64,000 bases of DNA from Oncomelania hupensis (taxonomy: Eukaryota > Mollusca > Gastropoda > Littorinimorpha > Pomatiopsidae). Positions 10,840 through 24,269 of this stretch are shown piece by piece; the first letter of the stretch is position 1, and each line of letters begins with the position of its first letter. Location: NCBI GenBank assembly GCA_036898135.1, contig CM072522.1:12148530-12212529 (forward strand), given 5' to 3'. The notes beneath the pieces were generated by a model that did not search any database, was not told where the DNA came from, and worked only from the letters and a program-made list of their open reading frames with translations. Made by a program: the position numbers and the translations under genes.

Positions 10840-13488
10840 CTTCTCTACCTCCTCTTCTCTTTCCCCTCAAGACGTCTTCAGCTTCATTTACTTATAAATT
10901 TGTTAGTGTTTAAGTGCACGGGAAAGAGAAGTTATATCTTAATACTGTTATCGGGTTGAATGTAACCCTTTGCATTAGTTTTTTCATAATCAGTTCCTTT
11001 TGTTTGTTTGTGATCTGTTTTCCTTTGCCATTTTTAATTGAGCAAGTTATATCCTGAATTCGAGAGAGTTTTTGTGAACAGGCAATCTGTTTAAATTTAT
11101 TAGGAGCACCTTTTTGAAGGAATAACTTTGCTTATTGTTGCGACAAAAGTCACTCAGTAAGCTTATTCTCTGAAATAGAGGCGATTGTTCAGAGACCGAC
11201 AGACTCCTGAAATGTAACGGACTGGAGTCAACCATTATTTTGTGACATCAGCGATAACAGGTTAGATTGGTATTTGTTGTATTCTTTTGAGCAGATTTTG
11301 CAGGTTTCTTTTTATGGATTAGTTTGCATGAATGATGCATTTCTCTTGTCTTTCTTTGGTTCAAGTTCGTAATTTATTATTTTTCGTTCCTTTTGCTATA
11401 AACCTCTGGACTTTGTTTATTTCTTGTTGAATAGGCAGTAGGAATCAGTCATGTTGAAGCACCGTCTGGCTCAAAATATTTTTGTTAATAACCGATTTCT
11501 CTTGACAAGAGATTGAGGCTCTGTGTTTTTGGTTTCCCTATTGGTCGGTTTCAATTTGTCCGATGTTCGCCTTAGTTCTTTTATTCAACACTCTGTACGT
11601 CGGTAAATTTTTTAATAAGTAATTGAGTTTAATTTTAGTTTTCTATCTATCTGTTCGTAAGCTGTTTTGCTTTGCGCATAAATATTGCCAATTTTGTTTA
11701 GTACTAAGGTCCTGTTGTTCAGTTTTTACCAGGCCATTACCAGGGCATTATCAGGGCATTATCAGGGCATTACCAGGGCATTACCAGGTCATCACCATTG
11801 TATTACCCACGGGAGGTCATAACGCAAATGCGATTTGATGACTGAAAGAAAATAAACTGAAGACCCATGTTACTGACCACCTTGTCCTGCGTCATTACTT
11901 ATCGCCAGAGAGAGAGAGAGAGGCTAGTTACGAAGTCCCAAACAGAGGTCGGTGAGTACACATTTCTTTAATGCAGACTTGATGTAGGAATCCAAATGAC
12001 AGACGCAACTGTTGCTGAAAGTGTTCCCCGCCTCAACCAGCGCCGGTCGACGCCTCAATCTTCTTATTTCTCCAGTGGTTGTACTCCTTCGGCCGATCGA
12101 TGTTCGTTTGAACATTTGTTCATCTTGATTTTGTAGCCTCCATATTTTAAAACGGGCTATAAATAAAAAGGTGGGATATTGGCTGAGGCACAAAAACGCC
12201 GACGCAATCCGCTGAGGCTCAAACACGCGGAGTTAGGGAGTCGTGGCTAATCCAATTCGCTTTCTTTCAGCCATCTTGACCTTCACCTTCACCTTCACCT
12301 TCTCGTATCTCTAGTCACCCTCCCACCCCTCTCCCTTACCACATCTCCACTAACGTGAGGAAAAGAGAAGGGATTGATGAGTTTTGCACATAGGATCCTA
12401 CCTCCTTTGATGTCTTTGTAGATGGCGTTCTTCTCTGTCCTTTTCCGTCCATGTCGCCGGCGCGGCACATCAAAGGAAACAGTTTGTGAAGTAAATAAAT
12501 CCACAGTTTGAATATAGAGAAAGTGGACAGATATCAATGATTTAGATACTGCCATTTTCTTTTCTCTGGCTATGCTGCCCTCTGGGCTAGGAGCTAGTTC
12601 AATATGTTGTTGTTGTGCTGTATGTGTAATAATAAAAATTCCAAAGTAGGCAGTCAGCTAAGTTTGCATCGTTTCCAAAGGAGATTAAACCCAAACTACA
12701 GAAAACTACAGCCCTGTCTTTTGTGGGGTGAGGATTCACTAGAATGGTTGATCGATGCGTGAAACGTGACCACCGCGTTATCAATCTTGAAATATCAAAA
12801 TAGAATTATTGTGCATCGTATATAACTGTTCTAAAAACAATACCTTTGTAGATTTGTCACGGTAGGTGCTTAATGCTCTGTGAAGTGCGGGTATTTTAGT
12901 GTAGGTCTTTGTGACGCTTGTCTGAAATATGCCTGTATCCCATTATAAGCATGAACTACACGAGGTGACGGTGTTTCACAGTTATTGTTTGTGTATTGAC
13001 TGACCACGGCGAGGGTGCTCTTTACATTTACGGTTCCGGGCCTGCAAAACGCACTCGTTTATTAAAATACCAACATAGCGCGTGTACCCGGAGGGGTCAG
13101 CATATTGTGTTCCCTTAAGTCTATATCCAGCAACATTTATTAGCCCCCCCCAAACTTACTCTCTTTGGTGTTGATGCTATGAGACACACCGGCAAACAGA
13201 CAGTGACGATGGCATATGAGACAATATACTATTTTAAATAGCTTGTGTGAATATGATACGTTTGAGGATGGGCCACAAATGGCAATGACTATATATATAT
13301 ATATGACAGAAGGTAATGCACTAACCATTACTTTCACAATAAAAGTGCCCGAATTTCACCTTGGTGATAATAAAGTTGTTAAAATAAATAAATAAATAAA
13401 TTACTAGTGGACTTTCAGATTTGCATGCAACGAACCGACCGGCCGACGGTCGCAACTGTGTACGTATTTAGTACGTGTGTGTGTGTGT

Positions 13489-13522
<34 letters not shown>

Positions 13523-13533
13523 GTGTGTGTGTG

Positions 13534-13568
<35 letters not shown>

Positions 13569-14780
13569 GCCTATGTGTGCTGTGCGTTTGTGTAAACACG
13601 AGGTTGAATAAAAGGTACACTTTTGCATAAACCGCATGTGTGTGTATGTGTGGGTGTGTGTGTGTGTGTGTGTGTGTGTTTTTCAGTTTGATGTGTGTCT
13701 GTAATTTGAGTTTTTACTGGCCACTGTGTACCCTATTGTATATACAAGTTGATATTGGTATCTTGTCTGTTGTTGGTGTGGTCAATGTGTACATCAGCAT
13801 TATCTTTTGCTGTGCTGCTGCACTGACCCAAATATATTCCCTAATGTTTTATATTCACCTCTAAATAAAGATTTTTTTTTAATCCTTAGATGGAGCACCG
13901 ACACGGACAGACCTACATTTGGCTCGTTCTGATTGTCGATGGCATCGAAGTATTTCCAAGGAGACTAGAAAAGACCGTGTATTCAACGTGAAGGATTCAT
14001 AAGTGATCGATGTAAATCCGTTCAGGAGCGCGCATTTCCATTGCTTGAATCTGTTATGACTCTAGTACTCACGGTCCACGATGCATGAATGCGTGATGAA
14101 TAGGTTTGATTCATCCATCAATAGCATCTCGCGCTGCCAGCAGTAAATCTAATTGTCACAACACAATCTACAGACAACGCCACACTCCCTCGCTACCAAT
14201 ACAATGACCAAAGGGGCATAATCACTCGCAGACGTTACAGAACCACAGGCGCACGTATCGGGATGTAAGTGGAATGGAGTGCTGTCTACTAATAATACAA
14301 GGTGTAAACTTTAAACCATGCTCCTTGAATATAACCCCCTATCCTCCTTGGGGAGAAAGGGGTTGGAGACCTTTCTTCTCTCTGGGCCAGCCAAAGTCGA
14401 AAGTCTGAGCGAAAAGGGCAGGTAATCGCTTCTTTTTTTTCAAATCTATATATGATGGAACTAGAAGGTTTCTCCCGAAAGAAGACCACTCAATCGACTC
14501 AACAGCGATTCATGCAAACGTCCAAGGTCATAAATATGCGAAGTCTATTTTCAAACCCGTTTATTTTTTTAGTAAATTTGTTATAATAAAAATTGATATC
14601 ACTTTTATCATGATCACTAGATGGAAGTTGACTCTGTGACATGATGACCTACCCCAGCTACGACGTCCGTCGGTAGTAACCGGTTTCTTTTTCAGCATGA
14701 ACTGTCAACTTCCGTCGGTTGTGAATGACGATTTAACGATACAGAAGTAAGTTCCCTTGAATAGGCCTGTATTATGTCTC
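10840..14780. other. Mostly non-coding; simple repeats, no firm gene
   Basis: It contains the 11-bp minisatellite, (AATA)n at 13386-13400 after an AATAAAG-type LINE/SINE 3' end, (GT)n and (GA)n at 13471-13566, and (GT)n at 13634-13680. A frame at 12295-12555 (minus, basic KRTEK segment) has a good start context but no confirmed splice partner. At 13895-14010 (+) the sequence after a TTTAATCCTTAG acceptor-like site reads LINE-C-terminus-like (TDLHLARSDCRWHRS). Confidence 0.4.
11726..11800. repeat. Minisatellite, 11-bp unit (ATTACCAGGGC)
   Basis: About six tandem copies of CATTA(C/T)CAGGG. Confidence 0.9.
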
Positions 14781-15334
14781 CTATCCTATCCTATCTCATA
14801 ACTCGGAGGTCGTAGGGGCACCACAGGTGATCGTTTAACCAGCATACTCCATCTTTCCCTGTCCTCAGCATCCCAGATTGTTTCGCTCAGTGTCAAACCA
14901 GTCCATTCTCGAATGTTGTCCTCACACCTTTTTCGGTCTCCCTCTTCTTCTGCCTCCTTGCACTGTGCCTTGCAGGATGGTCTTTGCAAGACCTGATGAT
15001 CTGGTGACGTGGCCATACCATCGGAGTTTCCGGTGTTTTTTTTCACCTCTGTGAGCAGGTCATCGTGTTGTCCAATGGCTTGTGGATGGTCTGTCGGACT
15101 TCGTCGTTGGTGATGTGCTGGGTATAGGAAATGCCCAGAAGTCTTCTATAGCACCTCATCTCCATGCTTTGTATTCTTCGTTGGAGATCTCCTGTGAGGG
15201 TCCATGTTTCGCAAGCATATAGAAAGATGGAGATGACAAGGGAGCGCAGCAGCCTTACCTTGGAATGTAGACTGATGGCCCTGTCTTTCCAAATTGGCTT
15301 CAACCTCGCCAGGGCAGCAGTTGTTTGTGCGATT
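14781..15334 (-). mobile_element. 5'-truncated RTE-type LINE, C-terminal and 3' end
   Basis: The minus strand encodes the C-terminal part of an RTE-type endonuclease/reverse transcriptase: LHSKVRLLRSLVISIFLYAC, SMEMRCYRRLLGISYTQHIT and NDEVRQTI, with frameshifts after that and a (GGATA)n tail. The 10-bp repeat ATTATGTCTC flanks it at 14771-14780 and 15335-15344, giving exact ends for a truncated retroposition product. The RT catalytic region is absent. The same 3' end recurs at 42996, 46779, 50050 and 61184. Confidence 0.85.
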
Positions 15335-15406
15335 ATTATGTCTCGGCAACTGTAATACTTAACATCCTATATCATTCATACATTCTACATCCGGTTAATA
15401 CTGGAT

Positions 15407-16115
15407 AACCCCTTGGGGTCATGAGCAATCTTGCCACTGTAGATTGTTCTAACCTATAAAGGGAACAGTGAAAGCCCCAGTTGAAAACCTGTCTTGCCTT
15501 TGTAGGCATGACAGATTCACTGCGGCAACAGTACCCCCGTTTGAGTGCCGGGGGTTTCAGTATAAATAGTATCCCCACTTTATGGAAATTTAGTGCTTTA
15601 AATTCCCACTGTTGATATCTTCCTCATATACTCTTTCCCATTCCTGCTCTGTCCTATCACTCTGCTATACTATCTTCTTCTTCGCTAGATCAATGACCTA
15701 CCTTTTTTCTTGAAAACTCTTCCTGGACAAGACTCCTTGTTTGTGTATGAGGTCTGTTGGATCAGCTTGGGAGTGTTGGACGCTTTCTGCTGGGTGGTCA
15801 CTAGGGCTTCCTATGATGTTAGTATTTAGCAATATAGGCATTTTATATGTATATGTTTCGTTGATGATTTGTAATGATGGTTGTATTCTATTTTGTTTTT
15901 GTAACCGGGGGTTCGCGTAGTTGAGGTAAACCCTCAGCCGTCCCCCGCGTGGGATGTCTTTATTGTAAAGTGACTGGCCGGTGGAGGGCGTTCAATTTTC
16001 CCACTAGGGTTGTTTCAGCAGATCTTTTATGCGGATCGGGGGTTGTCCGGTCCTGATTTGGCTCGGAGGAGTCCGCTGGACCTAAAGCAACAATAAATCA
16101 ATCAATAAATCAATC
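15407..16115 (+). mobile_element. Family A retroposed repeat, copy 2 (full length, 709 bp)
   Basis: Same start and end as copy 1, with an (AATA/AATC)n tail. The 10-bp repeat AATACTGGAT flanks it at 15397-15406 and 16116-16125. It lies next to the RTE fragment in this TE-dense zone. Confidence 0.9.
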
Positions 16116-16204
16116 AATACTGGATGAGTGACGATGCTAGGCAATCAACCTGTCGAAAGACAAACAAATAATGAACCAAGCACACAGCACACCCCCACCC
16201 AATC

Positions 16205-16330
16205 CACCCAGCTGGGTAACTGGTAGGGAGAGGAGATAAGCACTGCCATCATAAAGCTGGCCCAGAGAAAAGATAGGTCTCCAACGCCTCCCTCCCCACG
16301 TTGGTGCAGATTTCACGAAGTCGGCAACAA
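16205..16330 (-). repeat. Dispersed repeat, inverted relative to 4494-4590
   Basis: Shares GGAGGGAGGCGTTGG, TTTCTCTGGGCCAGCTTTAT and TTATCTCCTCTCCCT with other copies. Function unknown. Confidence 0.5.
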
Positions 16331-16660
16331 TGAACGATGTTGTAAAAACATTGATACAATGTCTGACAGCATAATAATTCCGTGATGGATGGTATCTGTG
16401 TCTTTCTACGGTATCCATTGGCGCTTTGGTCTACTTTTTATTGTGACAACCGAGTAACTGCTTTTCACCAATAAATTTCAAAAACTTTGTGTGTGTATGT
16501 ATGTGTGTGTATGTGTGTGTATGTAGGTGTGTGTGTGTGTGTGTACGTGCGAGCGTTGGTGTATACGTGTGTGTGTATGCGTGTGTGTGTTTGTTCAGAA
16601 GCCAAATATGTATTTAACCTGTTTTAAATGTGATGCTGATATAAGGCGATTGCTCTAAAA

Positions 16661-17545
<885 letters not shown>

Positions 17546-17736
17546 AGATTTGATGATCAGTGGCTAATGTATAAAAAAGTGATTTTATAAGTGTACACCT
17601 TTATTTTATTTTTTATTTTATTTTTTTTAATTAATATTATCGTTGTTATTGTTTGAAAAATGCTTGGTGTGTTTCTGTGTGTGCTGTCAGTATGTAAATT
17701 TATTGAAATAAACAAAAAATATTGAAAAAAAACAAC

Positions 17737-19230
17737 AACTCTACCACCGACCACATATTTACTTTGCATGCCATAGTTCAGAATTGTTTAAGTAGGAAAG
17801 GTAAGAAATTGTATGTTGCATTCGTTGATTTCAAAAAAGCATTTGACAGTGCCATCATAGTAAATAATTATTAGAAACTTCGCAGACTGAAAGAGTAAAT
17901 AAAAAATTTTTTTATGTATTTTGAAATCTATGTACAAAACTTTGAAATCATGTATTCGGCTTGGAGGTAAATTCACTGAGTTTTTTGACTGTCCAAAAGG
18001 AGTACGTCAAGGCTGTGTTTTAAGCCCTACTTTGTTTTCAATCTTTATTAACCAACTTGCAAAGCACAATTTAGAATCAGGTCGACACGGAATCCAACTC
18101 TTTCCTGGTCTCATGGAGTTGTTTATACTCTTATTTGCTGATGACCTCACCCTAATATCAAATACACCAGCAGGTTTACACAAACCGCTCGATTGTTTGA
18201 AAGAATGTTGTGATCAATTGAAACTGGAAGTTAATATCAATAAAACAAAGATTATGGTTTTTCGCAAAGGTGGTTATCTTTCAAGATTTGAAAACTGGAA
18301 ATTTAACGGTGTAAATGTAGAAGTAGTAAATTAGTATTGTTATTTAGGCTTTGTATTTACAACCATGCTAAGTTATACAATTGGGACAAATCATCTGGTA
18401 GGGAAAGGGATGAAGGTAGTTTTTACTTTGTGCCGTTTACTGAAACAGCTAAAATCATTATCCAAAGATGTTTTTTCAAGTTATTTGATTCTAAGGTACA
18501 GTCTATTCTTCTATACTCATCTGAAATATGGGGTTTATGTCGTCTTGATAGTATTGAGAAAGTTCATTTATTAGCATGTAAACAATTCCTTGGTGTTTCC
18601 ACTCGCACTCCAAATAAGATGATTTATGGTGAATAAGGCAGTTTCCCCCCCCCCGACCCCCCCCCCCCCCCCCCCCCCCCGTATGTCAACTCTGCTGTCC
18701 GTACTTTAAGATATTGGTTTAGATTAATTCAACTTAGATCGGATAGACTCCCAAACCAAGCATATCATATGTTGTATAACTTCGATAATTGTGGGAAGAA
18801 TAATTGGGCATCAGGTGTACGTAAACGTTTGTCTGCTTGTGAATTTTATTTTCTTTGGGTACATCAGGGGTAGTGGGTAGCGTAGAAATATTTTTGACAG
18901 AATTTAAAACAAGACTACAGACATATTTAAACAAAAATGGATTGGAACTTTAAGGCATAAAGACCGCTACGAAATGTTTCGCACCTTTAAAACTGACTTT
19001 GCCCAGGAATCCTACATTGTAGACATTGATGTGTATTTCTTCCGTTTAGCATTGTTTTTACTTAGATTTGGAGTTCTGCCCCTCAGCAACAATGCCCACA
19101 GATACAATTAAGACGTGTTAGCAAGAAATTGCATTGTTTGTAAAAACATAATCGAGAATGAATACCACTTTTTTTTATATCTGCCCCTTGTATAATGATC
19201 TAAGAACCCGTTTTTGGTCTAATCGACCTG
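17737..19230 (+). pseudogene. Decayed non-LTR retrotransposon reverse transcriptase
   Basis: The sequence reads in shifting frames. Palm start KLYVAFVDFKKAFDS lies near 17800. ALKSMYKTLKS-type sequence and CPKGVRQGCVLSPTLFSIFI lie at 17985-18050. The catalytic LLFADDLTLISNTP is near 18130. The thumb region VNINKTKIMVFRKGG is near 18235-18270, and then come QSILLYSSEIWGL and a HLLACKQFLGVSTRTPNKM block to about 18630. A poly-C expansion (18644-18681) follows, then further decayed C-terminal sequence to a CxxC...H zinc-knuckle-like block near 19125-19190. Frameshifts and stops make it non-functional. It differs from the Tx1-type copy just upstream and was probably inserted next to it. Confidence 0.8.
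18644..18681. repeat. Poly-C tract (C)n interrupted once
   Basis: C9-10, GA, then a C run of about 25. It lies inside the LINE coding remnant. The minus strand is a long G run. Confidence 0.95.
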
Positions 19231-20340
19231 CATGTACTCGTATAAAAAAAACTAATTCAAAGAAAAGACCTTGTCCATGTACGATCCTTAAGTAAATTTG
19301 TTATATCCAATTGTCCCTCTTCTGCATGACAATCGCCACACTTCCATTTGAAGCAGTGTTTACCTTTTTTCTTCGTCTGCACGCACTATACCACATACTG
19401 AAGCCTCGTTTCCATAGAAAAAAATCTTCTTTTAAATTTTTGCAGGTGCATTATATATGTATGTATGTGTGTATATATGTATGTGTGTGTATTTGTGTGT
19501 GCCTATATTTGTGTGTGTGTGCATATATGTACATATAATATGTAAGCTTATATATTTAATAATACATAATGTATTCGCAGCGTTTCATTACGTTTATTTT
19601 TCCACTTCGGCGGCCGACGCTCGGATTACGTGCGTGTAAGTGGGTGTGTGTCCGCGCATGTGGCGTGTGCGGGTGGGTCTATGGGCCTATGGCCAAAATG
19701 CTAATAAATTGTCAAAGTCAAAGTCTCGCTCTCTCTCTTTTGCCATCGTCAGAAAATTTGGGAGAAGGGTGGGGGCGGGGGTAGGGGGAAGGAAGGTGGT
19801 GAAAAAAAGATATGTTTGCCGCCCCCCCTCCCACCCCCCTCTCCCTCCTTGCTCCCTAAAGTACTGGGACACGCCATCCCCCCACCCCCTCTCTCTACCT
19901 CCCCTCTTCCCCTGTTCCGACGCCACTGTACACTTCCAGAGGAAAGAGTTCCAATTAGGTTGTAAAACAAAACTCTGAAAAAGGCGAATTTGAGCGAGAA
20001 AGAGAAACGCGGTGGTTCCCCACCGTCAATTTATATCTCAGCCATTAGGCCCACTACGCCTCAAACACCTTATCACACAACAGCTACGTCAAGTGTTTCA
20101 TATTCACACTACGAATAGAAGTCAGGATACTCTCTTTGTCGACCTAGACTTCCGTTGACTAGGCAACCCAGTACCCTCCAACCCAAAGCTAGCGCGTGGA
20201 ATATGGTCTGACCGAGTTGGGTTTGGAGAGTTTGGGCAGAGGAACTAGACCTAAAGGTACTCCACTGGCCAGGTTACTATTTCAAAATGCCATGTTCGTC
20301 ACGTCATCATTGTCATTGGATCGTCGTCAGAGGAAGCGGT
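19230..20340. other. Non-coding: GT-rich and CT/GGGA-rich sequence
   Basis: It holds a (GT/AT)-rich stretch at 19450-19550 and purine/pyrimidine-asymmetric sequence at 19730-19920, with no convincing gene. Confidence 0.5.
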
Positions 20341-20358
20341 TGCGTCATCGTAGTCGTT

Positions 20359-20359
20359 G

Positions 20360-20427
<68 letters not shown>

Positions 20428-20540
20428 TATTATCATCATCATCATCATCATTATTATCATCATCATCATCATCATCATTATTATCATCATCATCATCATC
20501 ATCATTATCATCATCATTATCATCGTCGTCGTCGTCGTCG
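20359..20540. repeat. (TCA)n/(TTA)/(TCG) trinucleotide microsatellite
   Basis: About 180 bp of (TCA)n with TTA interruptions and a (TCG)n end, then shorter CAT/CAA repeats to about 20800. The long Ser-rich frame across it (20196-20939) is a microsatellite translation, not a supported gene. Confidence 0.95.
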
Positions 20541-21029
20541 TCAATCAGAAGGGTTGTTCTTATCGTCAAAACTACTTTATTGCTTTCCTTTCTTCCTTCA
20601 TTCGATCGTTCTTTTTATTTATTTGTTTTTATATTTCTTTCTTTGGAGTTGAATCGTCATCATAATCATCATCATCATCATCAACAACAACAACAAAAAC
20701 AACAACAGCCTTCCCCTACATCCACCACCACCACAACAACCAGTAGCAACAATGTTAATAACAACAACAACAACAACAACACGACATCATCATCATCAAT
20801 GTCGACAATTTTGAATGAGTACTTCCATAATTCTATAAGTAATGTGCGTCTTGTTGGAAATCCAACAAATGATCACTCTATTTGGTTCAATACATTTCAT
20901 ATACAAATTGGAATTACCGCTGGGAATTTAGCTTTTTAGGACAAGTAAAGAGCCTGATACATTGTTCTAGATTTTAGGAAAATCCGACATTAATGTCGAG
21001 TCCCTTGAGTGTGTGTAAACGTGGGTGCG

Positions 21030-21122
21030 TCGAAAAGAGAGAGAGAGAGAGACAGAGAGAGAGAGAGAGGGAGAGAGCAAGAGAGAGAGAGTGTGTGTGT
21101 GGGTGTGTGTGTGTGTGTGTGT

Positions 21123-21161
<39 letters not shown>

Positions 21162-21209
21162 CGTGTGCTATAAGAAAGACACATACATTCCAAGGACACT
21201 TATAAACGT

Positions 21210-21274
<65 letters not shown>

Positions 21275-21275
21275 T
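21030..21275. repeat. (GA)n, (GT)n and (CT)n microsatellite cluster
   Basis: (GA)n 21036-21092, (GT)n with GGT interruptions 21092-21160, and (CT)n 21214-21266. Confidence 0.95.
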
Positions 21276-21484
21276 TCCCCCAACCCTCTCTCTCTCAGGT
21301 TTTGACATGATAAACAACATAATATGTTCTGTTGTCCTGTCCCTAGCTTTCCACGCCCATTCACACACACACCCAAGTACGTAAAACAAAAAGACTGGGT
21401 TTTACTAAGAATGTAGGAATCGGAAAGTGTTTTTTTTTTACGGAAAGAACGCAAACTTCTTCTAATGCAAAATTGGCTCTTTCC

Positions 21485-21670
21485 GTCTCAAAAGTTGACC
21501 TAGTTCGTCTCCTATAGGCGACGAACTAGGATAGGTCGAACTTTCTTGCAAATTTTCCCAAAAAATTGACTGGATTTTCTCCGTCCCGTATAGAGCACTC
21601 CTTTTAAAACACTCTCATGCATTACAACTGCACTCCCATGCACTAAAAGAGCACTCCTGTGTACTTAGAA
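21485..21670 (-). mobile_element. Partial copy of the foldback element seen at 48746-49365
   Basis: Its reverse complement matches 48850-48945 (GGAGTGCTCTTTTAGTGCAT, GGGAGTGCAGTTGTA, AGTGCTCTAT-CGGGACGGAG). It carries a short hairpin of the same type (GACCTAGTTCGTCTCCTATA, then GGCGACGAACTAGG at 21498-21533). Confidence 0.6.
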
Positions 21671-21785
21671 AAAAGTGGGTGGCTGGAAAAAAGTGGGTGT
21701 CTAATACACACACCCATTTTCTGCATTAAAAGCAAAGTCAGTGACCCATTTCAAGGCTTATGTCTCCGCACAAACACACGCACAT

Positions 21786-21918
<133 letters not shown>

Positions 21919-22104
21919 CCTTTATCTCGACAAACGGAGACGTTGCTAATTATTACGGACATCGGGAGACAAAAGAGTATATTTGTCCTGGAGGCTAAAG
22001 TAATAATCGAGATTCTACACACAATAGTTCGGAAGGCTCCAAAAAAAAGCGGGGAGTCCTGTATATAGTAACACAAGGTCTAAAGAAAGTCGTTCAGGAT
22101 ATAT

Positions 22105-22350
22105 GTTTTGGGGAGACGATTTTTGTCTCCCGCACGTTTTTTTACCCCAAAACGCACCAACGGGAGACATGTCTTCTTAATATTGGTTTATAAGCATAAC
22201 AGTATCTATTCATAAAACACACTAGAAATACTGCTAAACTGCTATTTTGTGAGTTATTCACATCTCAGAACACAAAAGCAAATAGACTTGATTAGAATCA
22301 ATGTATACTTAATGTATTTTTAAGGTACCATTAGGAGACACGTCTCCGGA
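22105..22350 (+). repeat. GGAGAC/GTCTCC-rich inverted motif, possible transposon terminus
   Basis: GGGAGACGATTTTTGTCTCC, then CGCACGTTTTT (22112-22142), closely matches the reverse complement of 41780-41810. Further GGGAGACA and GGAGACACGTCTCC words follow. It may be the end of a DNA element. No boundaries are proven. Confidence 0.35.
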
Positions 22351-22556
22351 AAACACGGTTTATAAGCAAACCTCATATACTCAATTTCCCGCCAAATTCA
22401 GTGTATTGTTAATAAATGTTTTTGTTTAATTTTGAATTCCCATCTTCTGGTATGTGTTATTTGAGATAGTTTCCCAACATATTAAAGCTGAAAAGAATAC
22501 TTTAAAAATAAAAAATAAAATAACCGTTTTGTGCACAAAAATGGGTCTAATTTCAA

Positions 22557-23158
22557 CCGGCAATTTGGCCATAACGCTTGATAAATGAGATCGCTTTTTT
22601 TGGGGTTGGGGGAATTAATAGGGCTCTAGGTGGAGTAGAGGTACACATAATTTCAGCCCCATCGGTCAAGCGGTTTAGAAGATGAGTTTCCCGCCCAAAA
22701 TAAGTGTTTCCGAAAAAGTTTTCAATTCCCACAGGAAAAGTCAGGTATGATGATTGTGTTGAGACAGTGTTGGTCAACCTGATTGCAGAACAAGTAACCA
22801 AATTTTAATATTAGAGATAACTGACCATTCTAACTACGCGGCAGCATACCTCGTGTCTCTCCATTTGCCTGATCGGATGAGGGATTGGTGCACCCCTCTT
22901 CTTAAAAAAAAACAACTCCACTGGCTTCTTGTTTCAGAGCGGATTAAATACAAAATAGCATGCATCTGCTTCAACATCATCCCTGGATCAGCCCCTGTCT
23001 ATCTTACAGAAACGGTCTCTACCTACACACCTTCCTGATCTCTGCATGTGTGTGAGCGTGTGCGTGTGTGTGTGTTGTTCCCATCCCCACTCATTATGTG
23101 CACCTATGTCCGATGGGATGGGTAGGCGCCTTATAAATGTTAATTATTATTATTCCTT
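22557..23158 (+). repeat. Duplicated unit 1, with CR1-like LINE 3' end
   Basis: The unit begins with a TTGAT..AT(A/G)AGATCG segment containing TTTCAGCCCCAT-GGTCAAG and TGAGTTTCCCGCCCAAAATA. It ends with a LINE C-terminus: LHWLLVSERIKYKIACICFN and GSAPVYLTE, as in CR1/jockey-group elements. A 3' tail follows with CCTTATAAATGTTAATTATT. The unit is repeated directly at 23161-24072. Confidence 0.7.
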
Positions 23159-23160
23159 TA

Positions 23161-24072
23161 ATGCGGCAACAACTCTTGATCCATAAGATCGATTCTTTTC
23201 GGATTCGGGGAAGTAATAGGGCTCGATGTGGTGTAGAGGCACACACGATTTCAGCCCCATAGGTCAAGCGGTTGAGAAGATATGAGTTTCCCGCCCAAAA
23301 TAAGTGTTTCCTAAAAGGTTTTCAATTCCCACTGGCAAATCGGCGAGAACTCTTGACCCACTAAATCGATTTTGCTGGGGTTCGAAATTTTACCAGGGCT
23401 ATCGTTTGGGGTATCAGCACATCAAATTGCAGCCCAATCGGTCAAGCCGTTTTGTTTTAAAATACGTTACAACAAAAGTCAGGTATGATTGGATTGTATT
23501 GAGAAAGTGTTGGTCAACCTGATTGCAGAACAAGTAACCAAATTTTAATTTTAGAGATAACTGACCATTCTAACTACGCGGCAGCATCCCTCGTGTCTCT
23601 CCTATTGCCCGATCGGGTAAGGGATTGGTGCACTCCTCTTCTAAACAAACTCCACTGTTTCAGAGCGGATTAAGTACAAAATAGCATGCATCTGCTTCAA
23701 CATCATCACTGAATCAGCCACTGTCTATCTTACAGAAACGGTCTCTACCTACACACCTTCCTGATCTCTGCATTCTTCAGATAACACTCAAATTCTTCAT
23801 CAAGGTCGCTTTAAACGCAAGACTTGGTTTTCGATCTTTTTCTGTCTATGGTCCACAACTCTGGAAATCTCTTCCCTTTCACATCAGGCATTGTACATCT
23901 CTCGCCTCCTTCAAGTCCAACCTCAAAACGGTTCTCTATCAGCAGTAATAGTCAGCACATGTAGATCATGTCATGTCAGTCATCTGTGTGTGTTGTTCCC
24001 ATCCCCACTCATTATGTGCGCCTAGATCCGATGGGTAGACGCCTTATAAATATTAATTATTATTATTCCTTT
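23161..24072 (+). repeat. Duplicated unit 2, with CR1-like LINE 3' end
   Basis: Direct partner of 22557-23158, with an extra internal repeat of its first segment (23335-23460). It retains more of the LINE C-terminus: the VSERIKYKIACICFN equivalent, FRSFSVYGPQLWKSLPFHI and TSLASFKSNLKTVL. It ends with the same 3' tail ACGCCTTATAAATATTAATT. Frames are broken; remnant only. Confidence 0.7.
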
Positions 24073-24269
24073 CATGCACTTGTGTGTATAATATGTGATC
24101 TGTCTTTGCTCTTCAGTAGGTGGGCCATAAAGTAGAATCAGACCACAATGTTTGTGTTCTGTCAGTGTGTAGTTTTGTTTGTGTTACCCTTTTTAACATT
24201 TTATTTGTAAAGTATGCAGTGCTGTCCAGATATACTAAATGTGTATTTGTCTGTGTGCATTTTTTTGGT

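Noticed and set aside
12295..12555. 86-codon basic frame with good start context
   Set aside because: A donor-like GGAG|GTAGGA follows the basic part, but no convincing partner exon was found. Left uncalled.
20196..20939. 247-codon frame with long Ser run
   Set aside because: Produced by a (TCA)n microsatellite. All other frames across it are equally open (poly-His, poly-Ile, poly-Met, poly-Asp), and the flanks show no conserved sequence.
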